Positions 1 to 6,232 of a DNA stretch of 37,814 nucleotides are shown here, in pieces. The notes below the pieces were generated by a model. The model was not told the origin of the DNA. It worked only from the letters and a program-made list of their open reading frames with translations, and did no database searches. The translations under genes were made by a program, and so were the position numbers. The stretch comes from Deltaproteobacteria bacterium (lineage in GTDB: Bacteria; Desulfobacterota; Syntrophia; Syntrophales; UBA2210), in the NCBI GenBank assembly GCA_016930775.1, contig JAFGGB010000031.1:1-37814 (forward strand), in the 5' to 3' direction. Each line of letters starts with the position of its first letter. Position 1 is the stretch's first letter.

Positions 1-99
1 CTCTTTCCGTTTAGGACGAGAGTTTCCGCCTCCTGCTCTTTCGATTGCAGGGCGGGCGCCTAGTTCGTCCGTGCTTCCAAAGTTTAATGTCTGTTTCAC
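1..99 (-). CDS. Intron-encoded reverse transcriptase/maturase, N-terminal fragment
   Basis: This is an open minus-strand frame starting with GTG at 99 and running off the left edge, about 33 codons. It lies where a group II intron places its LtrA-type protein, directly after the CATACAGAAGTCAGCAG segment. An AGGAGG precedes the GTG but only one base away, so the true start may be further inside or off the window. The visible residues are basic and low in complexity (RAGGGNSRPKRKE), as is common before the reverse transcriptase domain. No catalytic motif is visible. The call rests on position inside the intron. Confidence 0.45.
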   Translation of the reverse strand, partial: MKQTLNFGSTDELGARPAIERAGGGNSRPKRKE

Positions 100-543
100 T
101 CCTCCTACTATGCCCTCTGCTGACTTCTGTATGGCGATCAGATACCGTTGCCGGCATCTCAGTCCAATGGGGGGCTTCAGGTCGATCTTTGTCTTCTCCG
201 TTTACCGGCTGGTTTCCCGTCGGCGCCGCAATATCTCAACCATACCTTCACCACAGACGCCATGCAGATCTCCCAGGGTAAGGCACGCAACTGTCGATGC
301 GCAAACGCCGGATTTATAAAGCACATCCCTTTGCAGATGGAGGACTTCGCAGTCACGTGCCCGCTCGTCCCGGATGCGCCACGCCTCGCATCCGGTTTCT
401 GTTCGTCGTCCCGCATCTTTGGATTGGGCTTCCTCCAGACCCCGCCTCGCGACGACGCCCTTGCCCTTCTCCTATCCTTCGGCTCTGCGATTACCTGGCG
501 CGAGGACTTGCACCTCGCTAGTTACGTGCCATGCCTGGCACAC
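1..543 (-). mobile_element. Group II intron, 5' portion (truncated by window edge)
   Basis: Read on the minus strand, this begins with GTGTG at 543, the group II 5' consensus GUGYG. It continues with domain I landmarks, including GTGCAAGTCC near 515 and GACGAACAGAAACC near 395. The CATACAGAAGTCAGCAG block near 130 normally lies just before the intron-encoded protein. Tertiary pairing supports the boundary. EBS1 (minus-strand GCGTTTG, 302-308) pairs with the last seven exon bases CAAACGT (544-550). EBS2 (GCGTCGTC, 451-458) pairs with GGTGACGC (551-558), allowing G-U pairs. Two EBS/IBS pairs argue against a class C intron. Domains IV-VI and most of the maturase lie beyond base 1, so splicing competence cannot be judged. 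Plus-strand open frames across this stretch are by-products of intron RNA sequence. Confidence 0.85.
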
Positions 544-558
544 ACGTTTGGCGTCACC
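544..558 (-). other. Group II intron target: IBS1 and IBS2 in the 5' exon
   Basis: On the minus strand the 5' exon ends GGTGACGC (IBS2, 551-558) then CAAACGT (IBS1, 544-550), immediately before the intron's GTGTG. Both segments are complementary to loops in the intron's domain I. The insertion lies about 110 bp downstream of the toxin stop codon, in the transcription direction of the toxin-antitoxin operon. The exon just upstream (about 559-590) can fold into a GC-rich stem (ACCGG with CCGGT and an inner CGGC/GCCG), which could be the operon's terminator, although no T-run follows. Confidence 0.7.
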
Positions 559-669
559 GGGAGGCCGGCTTTATGGCCGATCCGGTGGATGCCGTGGTTC
601 GGATATAATCGCTCAAATTCCTTTTTCGTTCACAGCCGCCCAGAAACGCCCACCTTAACCAATCCAGCA

Positions 670-996
670 TCACGCATGTAATAATCGCCGTAGCAGCAGC
701 GTCTGCATATCGCTACGGCCATCGACAATCAGCAGAACGTAGACGTCCTTATCCATGATTCGGTAAATGATACGGTAGGGTTTGAAGAAGATCTCGCGGT
801 ATTCACGAATCCCTAACGCCGCCAGTTCTTTAGGATAGGCGCCCCGCTCTGGGAATTCAGACAACCCGGAGAAGGCTTTCTCGATTTGCTCCAATACGTA
901 GTCCGCTTTTTGAGGCGCATCATGCAGAGCGATGTAGTTATAAAGCTCTTCGAGATCACGTGCTGCATCATTGGTTAGCAAAACCGCGAACGGCAT
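670..996 (-). CDS. Type II toxin, RelE/ParE family
   Basis: A 108-residue protein of usual toxin length. It has the RelE/ParE fold pattern: an N-terminal strand (FAVLLTNDAARDLEEL), two helices around residues 12-48, then the strand-rich core with YREIFFKPYRIIYRI and a final DVYVLLIVDGRSD strand. Arg and Tyr residues in the core strand match the family. Such toxins either cut mRNA on the ribosome (RelE) or poison gyrase (ParE). Which one applies here cannot be told from sequence alone, although the length and the 'YRIIYRI' strand lean towards ParE-like. Its ATG overlaps the antitoxin stop (TGATG at 994-998), giving translational coupling. The antitoxin is encoded first, as expected for this class. 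Confidence 0.9.
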   Translation of the reverse strand: MPFAVLLTNDAARDLEELYNYIALHDAPQKADYVLEQIEKAFSGLSEFPERGAYPKELAALGIREYREIFFKPYRIIYRIMDKDVYVLLIVDGRSDMQTLLLRRLLHA

Positions 997-1271
997 CAGT
1001 CGCCCTCCCGCCGTGCGCGCAGACGTTTAATCACATCTTCTGCAGACAGGACATTGCCTTCCTCAATCTGATGCATCCCGAGCGCCAGGATTTTCAGGAG
1101 AGCCATTGTTTCCTGGGTTTGCTCGTAGCTATCGATGTCCTGTATGACCACCTTGGCTTCGCCATTCTGGGTGATAACCAGCGTCTGTCGCTGTTCGCCC
1201 AGATTCCTTACAATTTCGGCGGCATGGGCCTTGAGGTAACTGATGGGCTTGATCTGGCTGGACAGTCTCAT
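996..1271 (-). CDS. Type II antitoxin, Phd/YefM family
   Basis: A 91-residue protein starting at the ATG at 1271. A GGAGGT six bases upstream favours this start over an in-frame ATG at 1292. Residues 8-50 (PISYLKAHAAEIVRNL, LVITQNGEAKVVIQDIDSYE) are the Phd/YefM N-terminal DNA-binding and dimerisation domain. The C-terminal half (about 55-91) is charged and probably wraps the toxin. Antitoxins of this family bind their own promoter, with the toxin as co-repressor. A palindrome over the -10 region upstream fits that role. An IS3-family element lies immediately upstream but leaves the promoter intact. Confidence 0.92.
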   Translation of the reverse strand: MRLSSQIKPISYLKAHAAEIVRNLGEQRQTLVITQNGEAKVVIQDIDSYEQTQETMALLKILALGMHQIEEGNVLSAEDVIKRLRARREGD

Positions 1272-1296
1272 TGGAGTACCTCCACTTCTCAAATAT

Positions 1297-1331
1297 GACT
1301 AAATATAGTCCATAAACAAGTCTATCGTCAA
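1297..1331 (-). promoter_or_regulatory. Promoter and palindromic operator of the toxin-antitoxin operon
   Basis: On the minus strand TTGACG (1326-1331) is followed 18 bp later by TATATT (1302-1307), a reasonable sigma-70 promoter. The perfect 14-bp inverted repeat GACTAAATATAGTC (1297-1310, arms GACTA/TAGTC) covers the -10 element. It is a natural site for autorepression by the Phd/YefM antitoxin. The promoter and operator calls are inferred from sequence only. Confidence 0.6.
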
Positions 1332-1356
1332 GATTAATGATTTGCTCGATGCTGAG

Positions 1357-1369
1357 TGACCTGCCCCCC
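1357..1369 (+). repeat. Left terminal inverted repeat of the IS3-family element
   Basis: TGACCTGCCCCC followed by more C residues. It matches the complement of the right end at 2568-2579. The outermost TG is the usual IS3-family terminal dinucleotide. Confidence 0.8.
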
Positions 1370-1435
1370 CAAAAGTGGTCCAGTTTTTATGTTAGGATTT
1401 CGGCATAAACTTGGATTGCGAGTAAGGAGGGCGGG

Positions 1436-1714
1436 ATGAGTCGGAAGCGATTGACGGCGGAACAGATTATCGGGTTGTTGCGAGAAGCGGAAGTGAAGCT
1501 ATCCCAGGGCATGAGGGTAGCGCAGGCTTCCCGGGACATGGGGGTAACGGAGCAGACCTACTATCGCTGGCGGAAAGAATACGGTGGGATGAAGACCGTC
1601 CAAGTGAAGCGGCTCAAGGACCTGGAGCGGGAGAACGGTCGCCTCAAGAAAGCGGTAGCGGAGCTGACTTTGGACAAGCTGATTCTAAAGGAGGCGCTTG
1701 AGGGAAACTATTAA
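1436..1714 (+). CDS. IS3-family transposase OrfA (helix-turn-helix protein)
   Basis: A 92-residue protein preceded by a strong AAGGAGGG. Residues 5-50 (LTAEQIIGLLREAEVKLSQG, then MGVTEQTYYRWRKEYGG) form the transposase_8 helix-turn-helix that binds the element ends. Residues 55-90 (VKRLKDLERENGRLKKAVAELTLDKLILKEAL) form the leucine-zipper coiled coil used for multimerisation. It ends at TAA 1712-1714, just after a GGGAAAC heptamer placed in the frame needed for -1 ribosomal slippage into orfB. It is expressed alone as a regulator, or fused to OrfB as the active transposase, in this family. Confidence 0.93.
   Translation: MSRKRLTAEQIIGLLREAEVKLSQGMRVAQASRDMGVTEQTYYRWRKEYGGMKTVQVKRLKDLERENGRLKKAVAELTLDKLILKEALEGNY
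1702..1708 (+). promoter_or_regulatory. Likely -1 programmed frameshift site (GGGAAAC)
   Basis: The heptamer reads G GGA AAC in the orfA frame, the X XXY YYZ arrangement of simultaneous-slippage sites. After a -1 slip the next codons are CTA TTA AAG, in the orfB frame. The last stop in that frame (TGA, 1699-1701) directly precedes the heptamer. The orfA stop follows four bases later. A fused OrfAB transposase would therefore be made without relying on the weak GTG at 1738. Confidence 0.65.
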
Positions 1715-1737
1715 GCCCCGACAGACGTAAGCGCTGC

Positions 1738-2520
1738 GTGGAACACGTCAAGGGAAAGCTGAACGTTTCCGAGCGGCGTGTCTGTCGGGTGATCGGTCAA
1801 CCGCGATCAACGCAGAGAGTTAGTCCCATTGTCAGGGACGACGAGGAGTGTTTAAGAGCGGCGATTATTCGGCTGGCCGGCAAGCATGGCCGGTATGGAT
1901 ATCGTCGGATTACAGCTCTTTTACAGCGGGATGGTTTTCGAGTTAACCACAAGCGGGAGGAGGGACTCAAGGTTCCCAAGAAGCAACCGAAACGGGGGCG
2001 TCTCTGGTTTAATGATGGTTCTTGCGTTCGTCTGCGACCGACCCATCGGAACCATGTCTGGTCCTATGATTTTGTGTCGGATCGCACCCATGACGGGCGG
2101 CCCATCAAGATTTTGACGGTGATTGACGAGCATAGCCGGGAGTGCCTGGCTATGCTCGTAGAACGACGGCTTCAATCGGATGATGTCCTGAGTTGCCTTG
2201 CTGAACTTTTTGTCAAGCATGGTCCTCCGGAGCATGTCCGCTCGGACAACGGCTCCGAGTTCACGGCCAAGGTTGTTCGCCGATGGCTTAAACGGATCGG
2301 CGTCCAGACGCTCTTTATTGAACCGGGCAGTCCTTGGGAAAACGGCTATAATGAAAGCTTCAACGGCAAGTTCCGGGACGAAAAGCTTAACGGGGAGATT
2401 TTCTATTCCTTGAAGGAGGCGCAGGTCCTCATTGAGCAGTGGCGGATGGAATACAATACATTCAGGCCGCACAGTTCATTAAAGTATCGTCCTCCAGCGC
2501 CGGAGGCATGGCTGCATTGA
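1738..2520 (+). CDS. IS3-family transposase OrfB (DDE integrase core), probably deleted internally
   Basis: A 260-residue protein from a GTG codon; in life it is probably made as an OrfAB fusion, since its frame is open from 1702. It contains the HTH_21 region (residues 35-75) and the rve integrase core. The catalytic triad is visible: D111 (SYDFVSD), D170 (VRSDNGSEF) and E206 (ENGYNESF), with exactly 35 residues between the last two (DD35E). Compared with typical IS407-group proteins, about six or seven residues are missing after NHKR (residue 73). The usual linker of the type VERIWR is absent and HKR runs straight into EEGLKVP. The loss keeps frame. It may lower activity, because it lies between the DNA-binding and catalytic domains. 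Confidence 0.88.
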   Translation: MEHVKGKLNVSERRVCRVIGQPRSTQRVSPIVRDDEECLRAAIIRLAGKHGRYGYRRITALLQRDGFRVNHKREEGLKVPKKQPKRGRLWFNDGSCVRLRPTHRNHVWSYDFVSDRTHDGRPIKILTVIDEHSRECLAMLVERRLQSDDVLSCLAELFVKHGPPEHVRSDNGSEFTAKVVRRWLKRIGVQTLFIEPGSPWENGYNESFNGKFRDEKLNGEIFYSLKEAQVLIEQWRMEYNTFRPHSSLKYRPPAPEAWLH

Positions 2521-2567
2521 AAAACACGAAATGCGAGAATCCTAACTTAATATGTGGTACATGTTTC

Positions 2568-2579
2568 GGGGGCAGGTCA
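2568..2579 (-). repeat. Right terminal inverted repeat of the IS3-family element
   Basis: GGGGGCAGGTCA on the plus strand is the inverted copy of the left end TGACCTGCCCCC. The terminal CA matches the IS3-family end. Confidence 0.8.
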
Positions 2580-2828
2580 CGAAAAAGCGATGCAAAACTA
2601 TAACTTATCTTATTTTATTGTCAATAGAAAATATAGGCGGGTTCAGAAGCATGTCAAAGGCGCCTGAAAACCCTCTGGACAGCCTTTTGGAGGAATCGGG
2701 GGTCAAATCTTCGTTGCTGACATGGGGAAAATAGCAACGTAAAAAGGGGACAGATTCGTTTATTAGTGGATGCCGATCCTTGCTGCCGTAGCCAAGCCGA
2801 CAGTAAGGAAAGATGTGGGGAACGATAT

Positions 2829-2936
2829 ATGACGTGGGTGAGAGATTCCGTTCCTGCGGGCGAATGGGAACTGATCCGGCAATCGCTCCAGCGGGGACAA
2901 TTGACCGGCAGCCCTCGATTTGTTGATGAAATTCGG
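2829..2936 (+). pseudogene. Remnant of a RAYT/IS200-like transposase C-terminus
   Basis: A short reading frame contains VPAGEWELIRQSLQRGQLTG followed by PRFVDEI. This closely resembles the conserved C-terminal tail of REP-associated tyrosine transposases (Transposase_17/Y1_Tnp). No HUH motif or catalytic Tyr is present upstream. The fragment is only about 36 codons and has no ribosome-binding site. A GGGGACAGATT string at about 2745, common near such genes in deltaproteobacteria, lies upstream. The homology breaks near 2937, where an unrelated transposase fragment begins in another frame. Confidence 0.6.
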
Positions 2937-2943
2937 TCAGAAT

Positions 2944-3291
2944 ACGCCTCACTCATTGTATGTTCCTTCTGTCAGAACCATGCCGAAGAGACTCAAGCAT
3001 TATGATTATCCATACCATTTCGAAGTACGGCGGGCGTCACGGAACTCCGGCATACGGTGGAAGGCACGCTGGCTCCAGGCGAGTGTCACGCTTGCGGAAG
3101 AATACATTGACTTCGAAGAAGTGGAGGATGGTATGCACGATGTGTATTTCCGTGATTTGTTCGTTGGAAGGTTCGTTGAAAGAACCATGAAGATAGAGGA
3201 TGTGATCAGGCGGGTTCCCATACGGCAGACCATTGTTGAATGCGGCAATCCAAAGACCCGAAGAAAAGTGTCGCCTGTGTGCCTGGAATAA
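2944..3291 (+). pseudogene. Remnant of an integrase-core transposase C-terminus
   Basis: The frame of about 115 codons contains RLKHYDYPYHFEVRRASRNS, then IRWKARWLQASVTLAEEY, then YFRDLFVGRFVERTMKIEDV. This is the beta-rich tail that follows the DDE core in IS481-like integrase transposases. The catalytic core itself is absent, and no credible start codon or ribosome-binding site is seen. The family name is from memory of the tail pattern, so IS481 rather than a neighbouring family is uncertain. Downstream, TTGCCTATGTACCCGGA (about 3297-3312) resembles sequence found beside such elements and may be the old element end. Confidence 0.6.
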
Positions 3292-3612
3292 AATGTTGCC
3301 TATGTACCCGGATCATAACGGATGCCGCCTGGCTTCTCCATACACAACTGTTGACCATAACTCGATAATATCTTGTATCGTCAACACTAAGATGATACAT
3401 TTTCCTGCAAACGATGATGATAGCTGACACTTGGGATAGATCATTCGCCTCAAATCCTTAATGAAGAAAGCAGCCATGATCTAGGTAGAGAGCTCTTAAA
3501 ACATTAAAAGTCTTTTTCAACAAGAAAACATCGAGGACAGCAGCATAACGAGGATTGTAACTGCCGGAGGGTCGTAAAGAATTCAAAGACCGGCTTATAT
3601 GAAGAAGATGCC
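3292..3612 (+). other. Non-coding stretch between transposon relics and the DUF202 gene
   Basis: No supported gene. It holds an imperfect nested inverted repeat (GTTGAC 3350-3355 with GTCAAC 3380-3385, enclosing CGATA/TATCG) that may belong to a vanished mobile element. Base composition is more AT-rich than the coding regions to the right. The promoter of the DUF202 gene should lie here, but I see no convincing -35/-10 pair. Confidence 0.5.
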
Positions 3613-3936
3613 ATGAAACATTCGCCCTATTCGAGGTTCGACAGCCACAATCTTATCCTGCGGGACGAACTTGCCGTTGATCGGACGCTGCTGGCGAACG
3701 AAAGAACCCTTCTGGCGTATCTTCGCTCGGCAGTGGCGTTGGTGATCGCCGGCGTTACGATCATTCATTTCTCGACGGAAAGCTGGTTCTGGGCAGTAGG
3801 ATTAGCGTGCATCCCAACGGGAATCGTCACCGGAGCTGTCGGCGTGGCGCGGTATGGGAGAATGAACAAATCCATTTCGCTTCTTCGAAGGCGGTCGAAA
3901 GAGGAGATACACAAATCGGAAGAATCCGATATGTGA
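3613..3936 (+). CDS. DUF202 (YidH-like) membrane protein
   Basis: A 107-residue protein with the DUF202 signature near residues 19-40: DELAVDRTLLANERTLLAYL followed by RSAVALVIAGVTIIHF. Two transmembrane helices are evident (about 35-53 and 57-80), with a basic, highly charged C-terminal tail (RRRSKEEIHKSEESDM). DUF202 proteins are small inner-membrane proteins of unknown function. The length is normal for a single-domain member. The start has only a weak purine-rich GAAGAAG upstream, so a slightly different start is possible. It appears to stand alone, between mobile-element debris and the sigma-54-regulated transport cluster. Confidence 0.85.
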   Translation: MKHSPYSRFDSHNLILRDELAVDRTLLANERTLLAYLRSAVALVIAGVTIIHFSTESWFWAVGLACIPTGIVTGAVGVARYGRMNKSISLLRRRSKEEIHKSEESDM

Positions 3937-4101
3937 ACTTCACTTAATTCTTTTTCCTTGCGGGCGGCTGCAGAAAAATGCGGCGGCGGCGGCAACGGAA
4001 TCATAGTCTGTCATCATATCCTTTTGTCAGCATATCCTTGTCTTTTCTACGTTCATCATTCATTATCTTGAAGCTCTTCTTATATAACTGCGACGAAACA
4101 G

Positions 4102-4119
4102 TTGCGCCATTAGGCGCAA
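4102..4119. promoter_or_regulatory. Upstream activator site 1 (palindrome)
   Basis: TTGCGCCATTAGGCGCAA has 7-bp arms around ATTA. Its 16-bp core TGCGCCATTAGGCGCA matches site 2 in the pattern TGYGCCATWWGGCRCA. Its centre is 31 bp (about three helical turns) from that of site 2 and about 160 bp upstream of the inferred sigma-54 start. It is a candidate binding site for the NtrC-type regulator encoded at 10407-11777. Confidence 0.6.
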
Positions 4120-4130
4120 TATTCCATAGA

Positions 4131-4152
4131 CACTGTGCCATATGGCACAGTG
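4131..4152. promoter_or_regulatory. Upstream activator site 2 (perfect palindrome)
   Basis: A perfect 22-bp palindrome with core TGTGCCATATGGCACA. It shares the TGYGCCATWWGGCRCA pattern with site 1. Its centre (4141/4142) is about 130 bp upstream of the inferred start, a usual distance for enhancer sites of sigma-54 activators, which loop DNA to contact the polymerase. Confidence 0.65.
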
Positions 4153-4245
4153 GAACTTCATGCCTCGTCGCTAAAATAATCTTTCATGTCGTATGTTCAC
4201 ATCAATATTAAGAAGATACGAACATTCTTTATCGAAAAACCTGTT

Positions 4246-4260
4246 TGGCACAAAACATGC
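4246..4260 (+). promoter_or_regulatory. Sigma-54 (RpoN) promoter of the EamA-tctCBA cluster
   Basis: TTGGCACAAAACATGCT carries GG (4247-4248) and GC (4259-4260) separated by exactly 10 bp. The -24 box TTGGCAC matches consensus; the -12 box ATGC differs from TTGC by one base. The start would be near 4272, about 50 bp before the first gene. Two palindromic sites upstream and a sigma-54 activator gene at the end of the cluster support it. Confidence 0.7.
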
Positions 4261-4319
4261 TCGCATGAGGGCGTGTCGGCGCACTGCAGCGCCCCCGTTT
4301 ATCACGCTGAATTACATGG

Positions 4320-5234
4320 GTGTCTATGAGTTATCGCGGTTTCTTTTTCCTCGCCACGGCGGCTCTTTCCTACGGCATTCTGCACGTCGTTGACAAGTCT
4401 GCCGTCAGTCGCGGTGTAGATCCTGCGGCATATACGGTAATGCGGATCGTCATTGCCATGGCCGTCCTGGCGGCAGTTGTCATGCTGAAAGGCGATGATC
4501 GAATTCGCAGTGTATTCCGGAAGGACAATATCAAGGACCTCTTCATTATCGGCGTGTTTGGCTCGGGAATAGGACTTTTTTTCCAGATCAAGGGACTCTC
4601 TCTTTCGAGTGTGACGAATGTGAGCCTTCTGCTGACGCTTGTAGCTCCCATGACCAGCTTTTTGGCCTTCTTGATTCTCAAAGAACCGATATCGAAGCGG
4701 TTTATCCTGTCCTCAGCGTTTATGGTGGCAGGAGTCTGTTCCATCCATCTCAGAAACACCTATGCTCCTTTCAACAGGGGCGATCTTCTCGTGACGTTCG
4801 CCATGGTCGGATTTGCCTACAGCAATATCCACGCTCGGAAAACCATGAAGAGCATGTCCGTGACGCTGGTAACCTTCGGCCGGCTTGTCTTTGGCTCGTT
4901 GTCGCTGGGAATCCTGATGCCCTTTCTCGGGGCCTCGCTGCCCAGCCTGTTGAATGCTCCGGTGCTTGTCGTGCTGGGAGGTTGCCTTTTCGGCGTCAGG
5001 ATGGCGGCGTATTACAAGGGAATTGAGATAGAGGGCGCATCCGTTGCGGCCACCTTTCTCCTCTTTTCCCCCGCCGTGGCCGTCCTGAGCGCACACCTTG
5101 TTCTCGGAGAACCTATCACCGGGCCGATAATGGTCGGCATCGGCTTGGTGATTGTTGGAGGATTCCTGTTGACCGGCATCAGGCCAGACAATGCCGCCTG
5201 CGTGATTGCCAATGTCGACCGGAAGGGGGAGTAG
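4320..5234 (+). CDS. EamA/DMT-family transporter (first gene of the tct cluster)
   Basis: A 304-residue protein with ten predicted transmembrane helices in two EamA repeats (about 5-135 and 150-287). The first repeat contains the helix-turn AAYTVMRIVIAMAVLAAVVM and the second FLLFSPAVAVLSAHLVLGEP, a hallmark of EamA repeat ends. Members export or import amino acids, nucleotides or other metabolites across the inner membrane. The substrate here is unknown. The start may be GTG 4320 or ATG 4326; neither has a strong Shine-Dalgarno sequence. It lies 56 bp before tctC on the same strand and downstream of the sigma-54 promoter, so it is probably co-transcribed with the tripartite transporter. It could handle a related substrate or export a product of it. 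Confidence 0.88.
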   Translation: MSMSYRGFFFLATAALSYGILHVVDKSAVSRGVDPAAYTVMRIVIAMAVLAAVVMLKGDDRIRSVFRKDNIKDLFIIGVFGSGIGLFFQIKGLSLSSVTNVSLLLTLVAPMTSFLAFLILKEPISKRFILSSAFMVAGVCSIHLRNTYAPFNRGDLLVTFAMVGFAYSNIHARKTMKSMSVTLVTFGRLVFGSLSLGILMPFLGASLPSLLNAPVLVVLGGCLFGVRMAAYYKGIEIEGASVAATFLLFSPAVAVLSAHLVLGEPITGPIMVGIGLVIVGGFLLTGIRPDNAACVIANVDRKGE

Positions 5235-5290
5235 GCGCCGCTGCCCTGCTCTCGGATCGCTAACTCAACAACTTTATCAAGGAGGATGTT

Positions 5291-6232
5291 ATGAGAAGAA
5301 TCATTTTTATTGTAATGATCGTTTTAATTGCTTTACCGTTGCAAGTTCAGGCGAAGTATCCTTCCCGAGCCATTACCATCATCGTTCCCTCGGCGGCAGG
5401 AGGTTCAACCGACGCCACCGCACGGATATTCATCAAGGCAGCGAAGAATTACTGGCCCGAGGCAGATTTCGTCGTTAAAAACGTCAGCGGGTCCGGCGGG
5501 CAGAAGGGCTTCGAGGAAATTGCGCGCGCAAAGGCCGATGGCTACACGATCGGCATGGTTTTTACGACGCAGGTTGTTGCCCATATCGTTTCCAAGCGCG
5601 CCAAGTACACTCTGGACAGTTTCCACGTCATGGGCAATGTCGGTCAGGACCCCGAGATCGTAGTCGTTCCCAAAAACAGTTCAATTACCAGCCTCGATGA
5701 GTTGGTCAAGGCGGCGAAGGAGAAAACGCTTACAGCCACCGTCAACGGCATTGGTTCCGATGATTTCGTGGCTATGAGAAAGTTTGAAGAAATTGCCGGA
5801 GTGACGTTCAATATGATGCCCACCAAAGGTTCAACGGAGCAGAAGGCGGCCATCCTCGGGGGGCACGTGGACGTCAGTTTCATGAATCTCTCCCAAATGC
5901 ACGGTCAGCACAAGGCGGGCGACGCCCGAATTATCGCCATCCTGGACGAAACGCGATCGGATCTGGTGATGGACGTGAAAACGGGCATAGAGCAGGGTTA
6001 CAAGGTTCTTATGACGGCAGCTCGCGGTTTCGTGGCGCCCGCAAAAATTGATAAGGATGTTGCCGACAAGCTGGATGATTTGCTGCAGAAGGTGCTGAAA
6101 GATCCGGGTTTCATAGCTGACTGTAAAAAGGACAGCCTTTTCCTGCTTCCGATGACCGGGACGCAATTCCTTGGGTACCTCAAAGAACTGCAGATAGATA
6201 CCCAAAGATACTATAACAAGAATCCCTGGTAA
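5291..6232 (+). CDS. tctC: Tripartite tricarboxylate transporter substrate-binding protein (Bug/TctC family)
   Basis: A 313-residue secreted protein behind a strong AAGGAGG. Residues 1-21 are a signal peptide (basic MRR, hydrophobic core, cleavage after VQA). The mature part begins KYPSRAITIIVPSAAGGSTD, the typical Bug-family opening, in which the P-x-x-AGG-x-x-D loop binds the carboxylate ligand. The remainder follows the two-lobed Bug fold and ends in a helix-rich region with YNKNPW. Length is normal. In this system the periplasmic protein delivers a carboxylate to the TctA/TctB membrane complex. The family name does not fix the ligand. Next comes tctB after a 186-bp gap in which I find no separate promoter. 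Confidence 0.93.
   Translation: MRRIIFIVMIVLIALPLQVQAKYPSRAITIIVPSAAGGSTDATARIFIKAAKNYWPEADFVVKNVSGSGGQKGFEEIARAKADGYTIGMVFTTQVVAHIVSKRAKYTLDSFHVMGNVGQDPEIVVVPKNSSITSLDELVKAAKEKTLTATVNGIGSDDFVAMRKFEEIAGVTFNMMPTKGSTEQKAAILGGHVDVSFMNLSQMHGQHKAGDARIIAILDETRSDLVMDVKTGIEQGYKVLMTAARGFVAPAKIDKDVADKLDDLLQKVLKDPGFIADCKKDSLFLLPMTGTQFLGYLKELQIDTQRYYNKNPW

Larger units (their letters stand above)
1357..2579 (+). mobile_element. IS3-family insertion sequence, IS407 group
   Basis: A 1223-bp element bounded by imperfect inverted repeats beginning TGACCTGCCCCC at the left end (1357) and ending in its complement at 2579. A second shared block, GTTAGGATT, lies 34 bp inside the left end (1391-1399) and 33 bp inside the right end (2538-2546, inverted). 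It carries overlapping-phase orfA and orfB, typical of IS3. I see no short target duplication: the left flank ends in TGAG and the right flank begins CGAA. This suggests flank loss or recombination between copies after insertion. Confidence 0.9.

Noticed and set aside
45-681. Several overlapping plus-strand open frames of 74-177 codons.
   Set aside because: The minus strand here is a group II intron 5' region with matching exon pairings. The frames have no domains or ribosome-binding sites.
1921-2472. A 183-codon minus-strand frame inside the IS3 element.
   Set aside because: It is antisense to orfB, which has a full DDE triad; no domain recognised.
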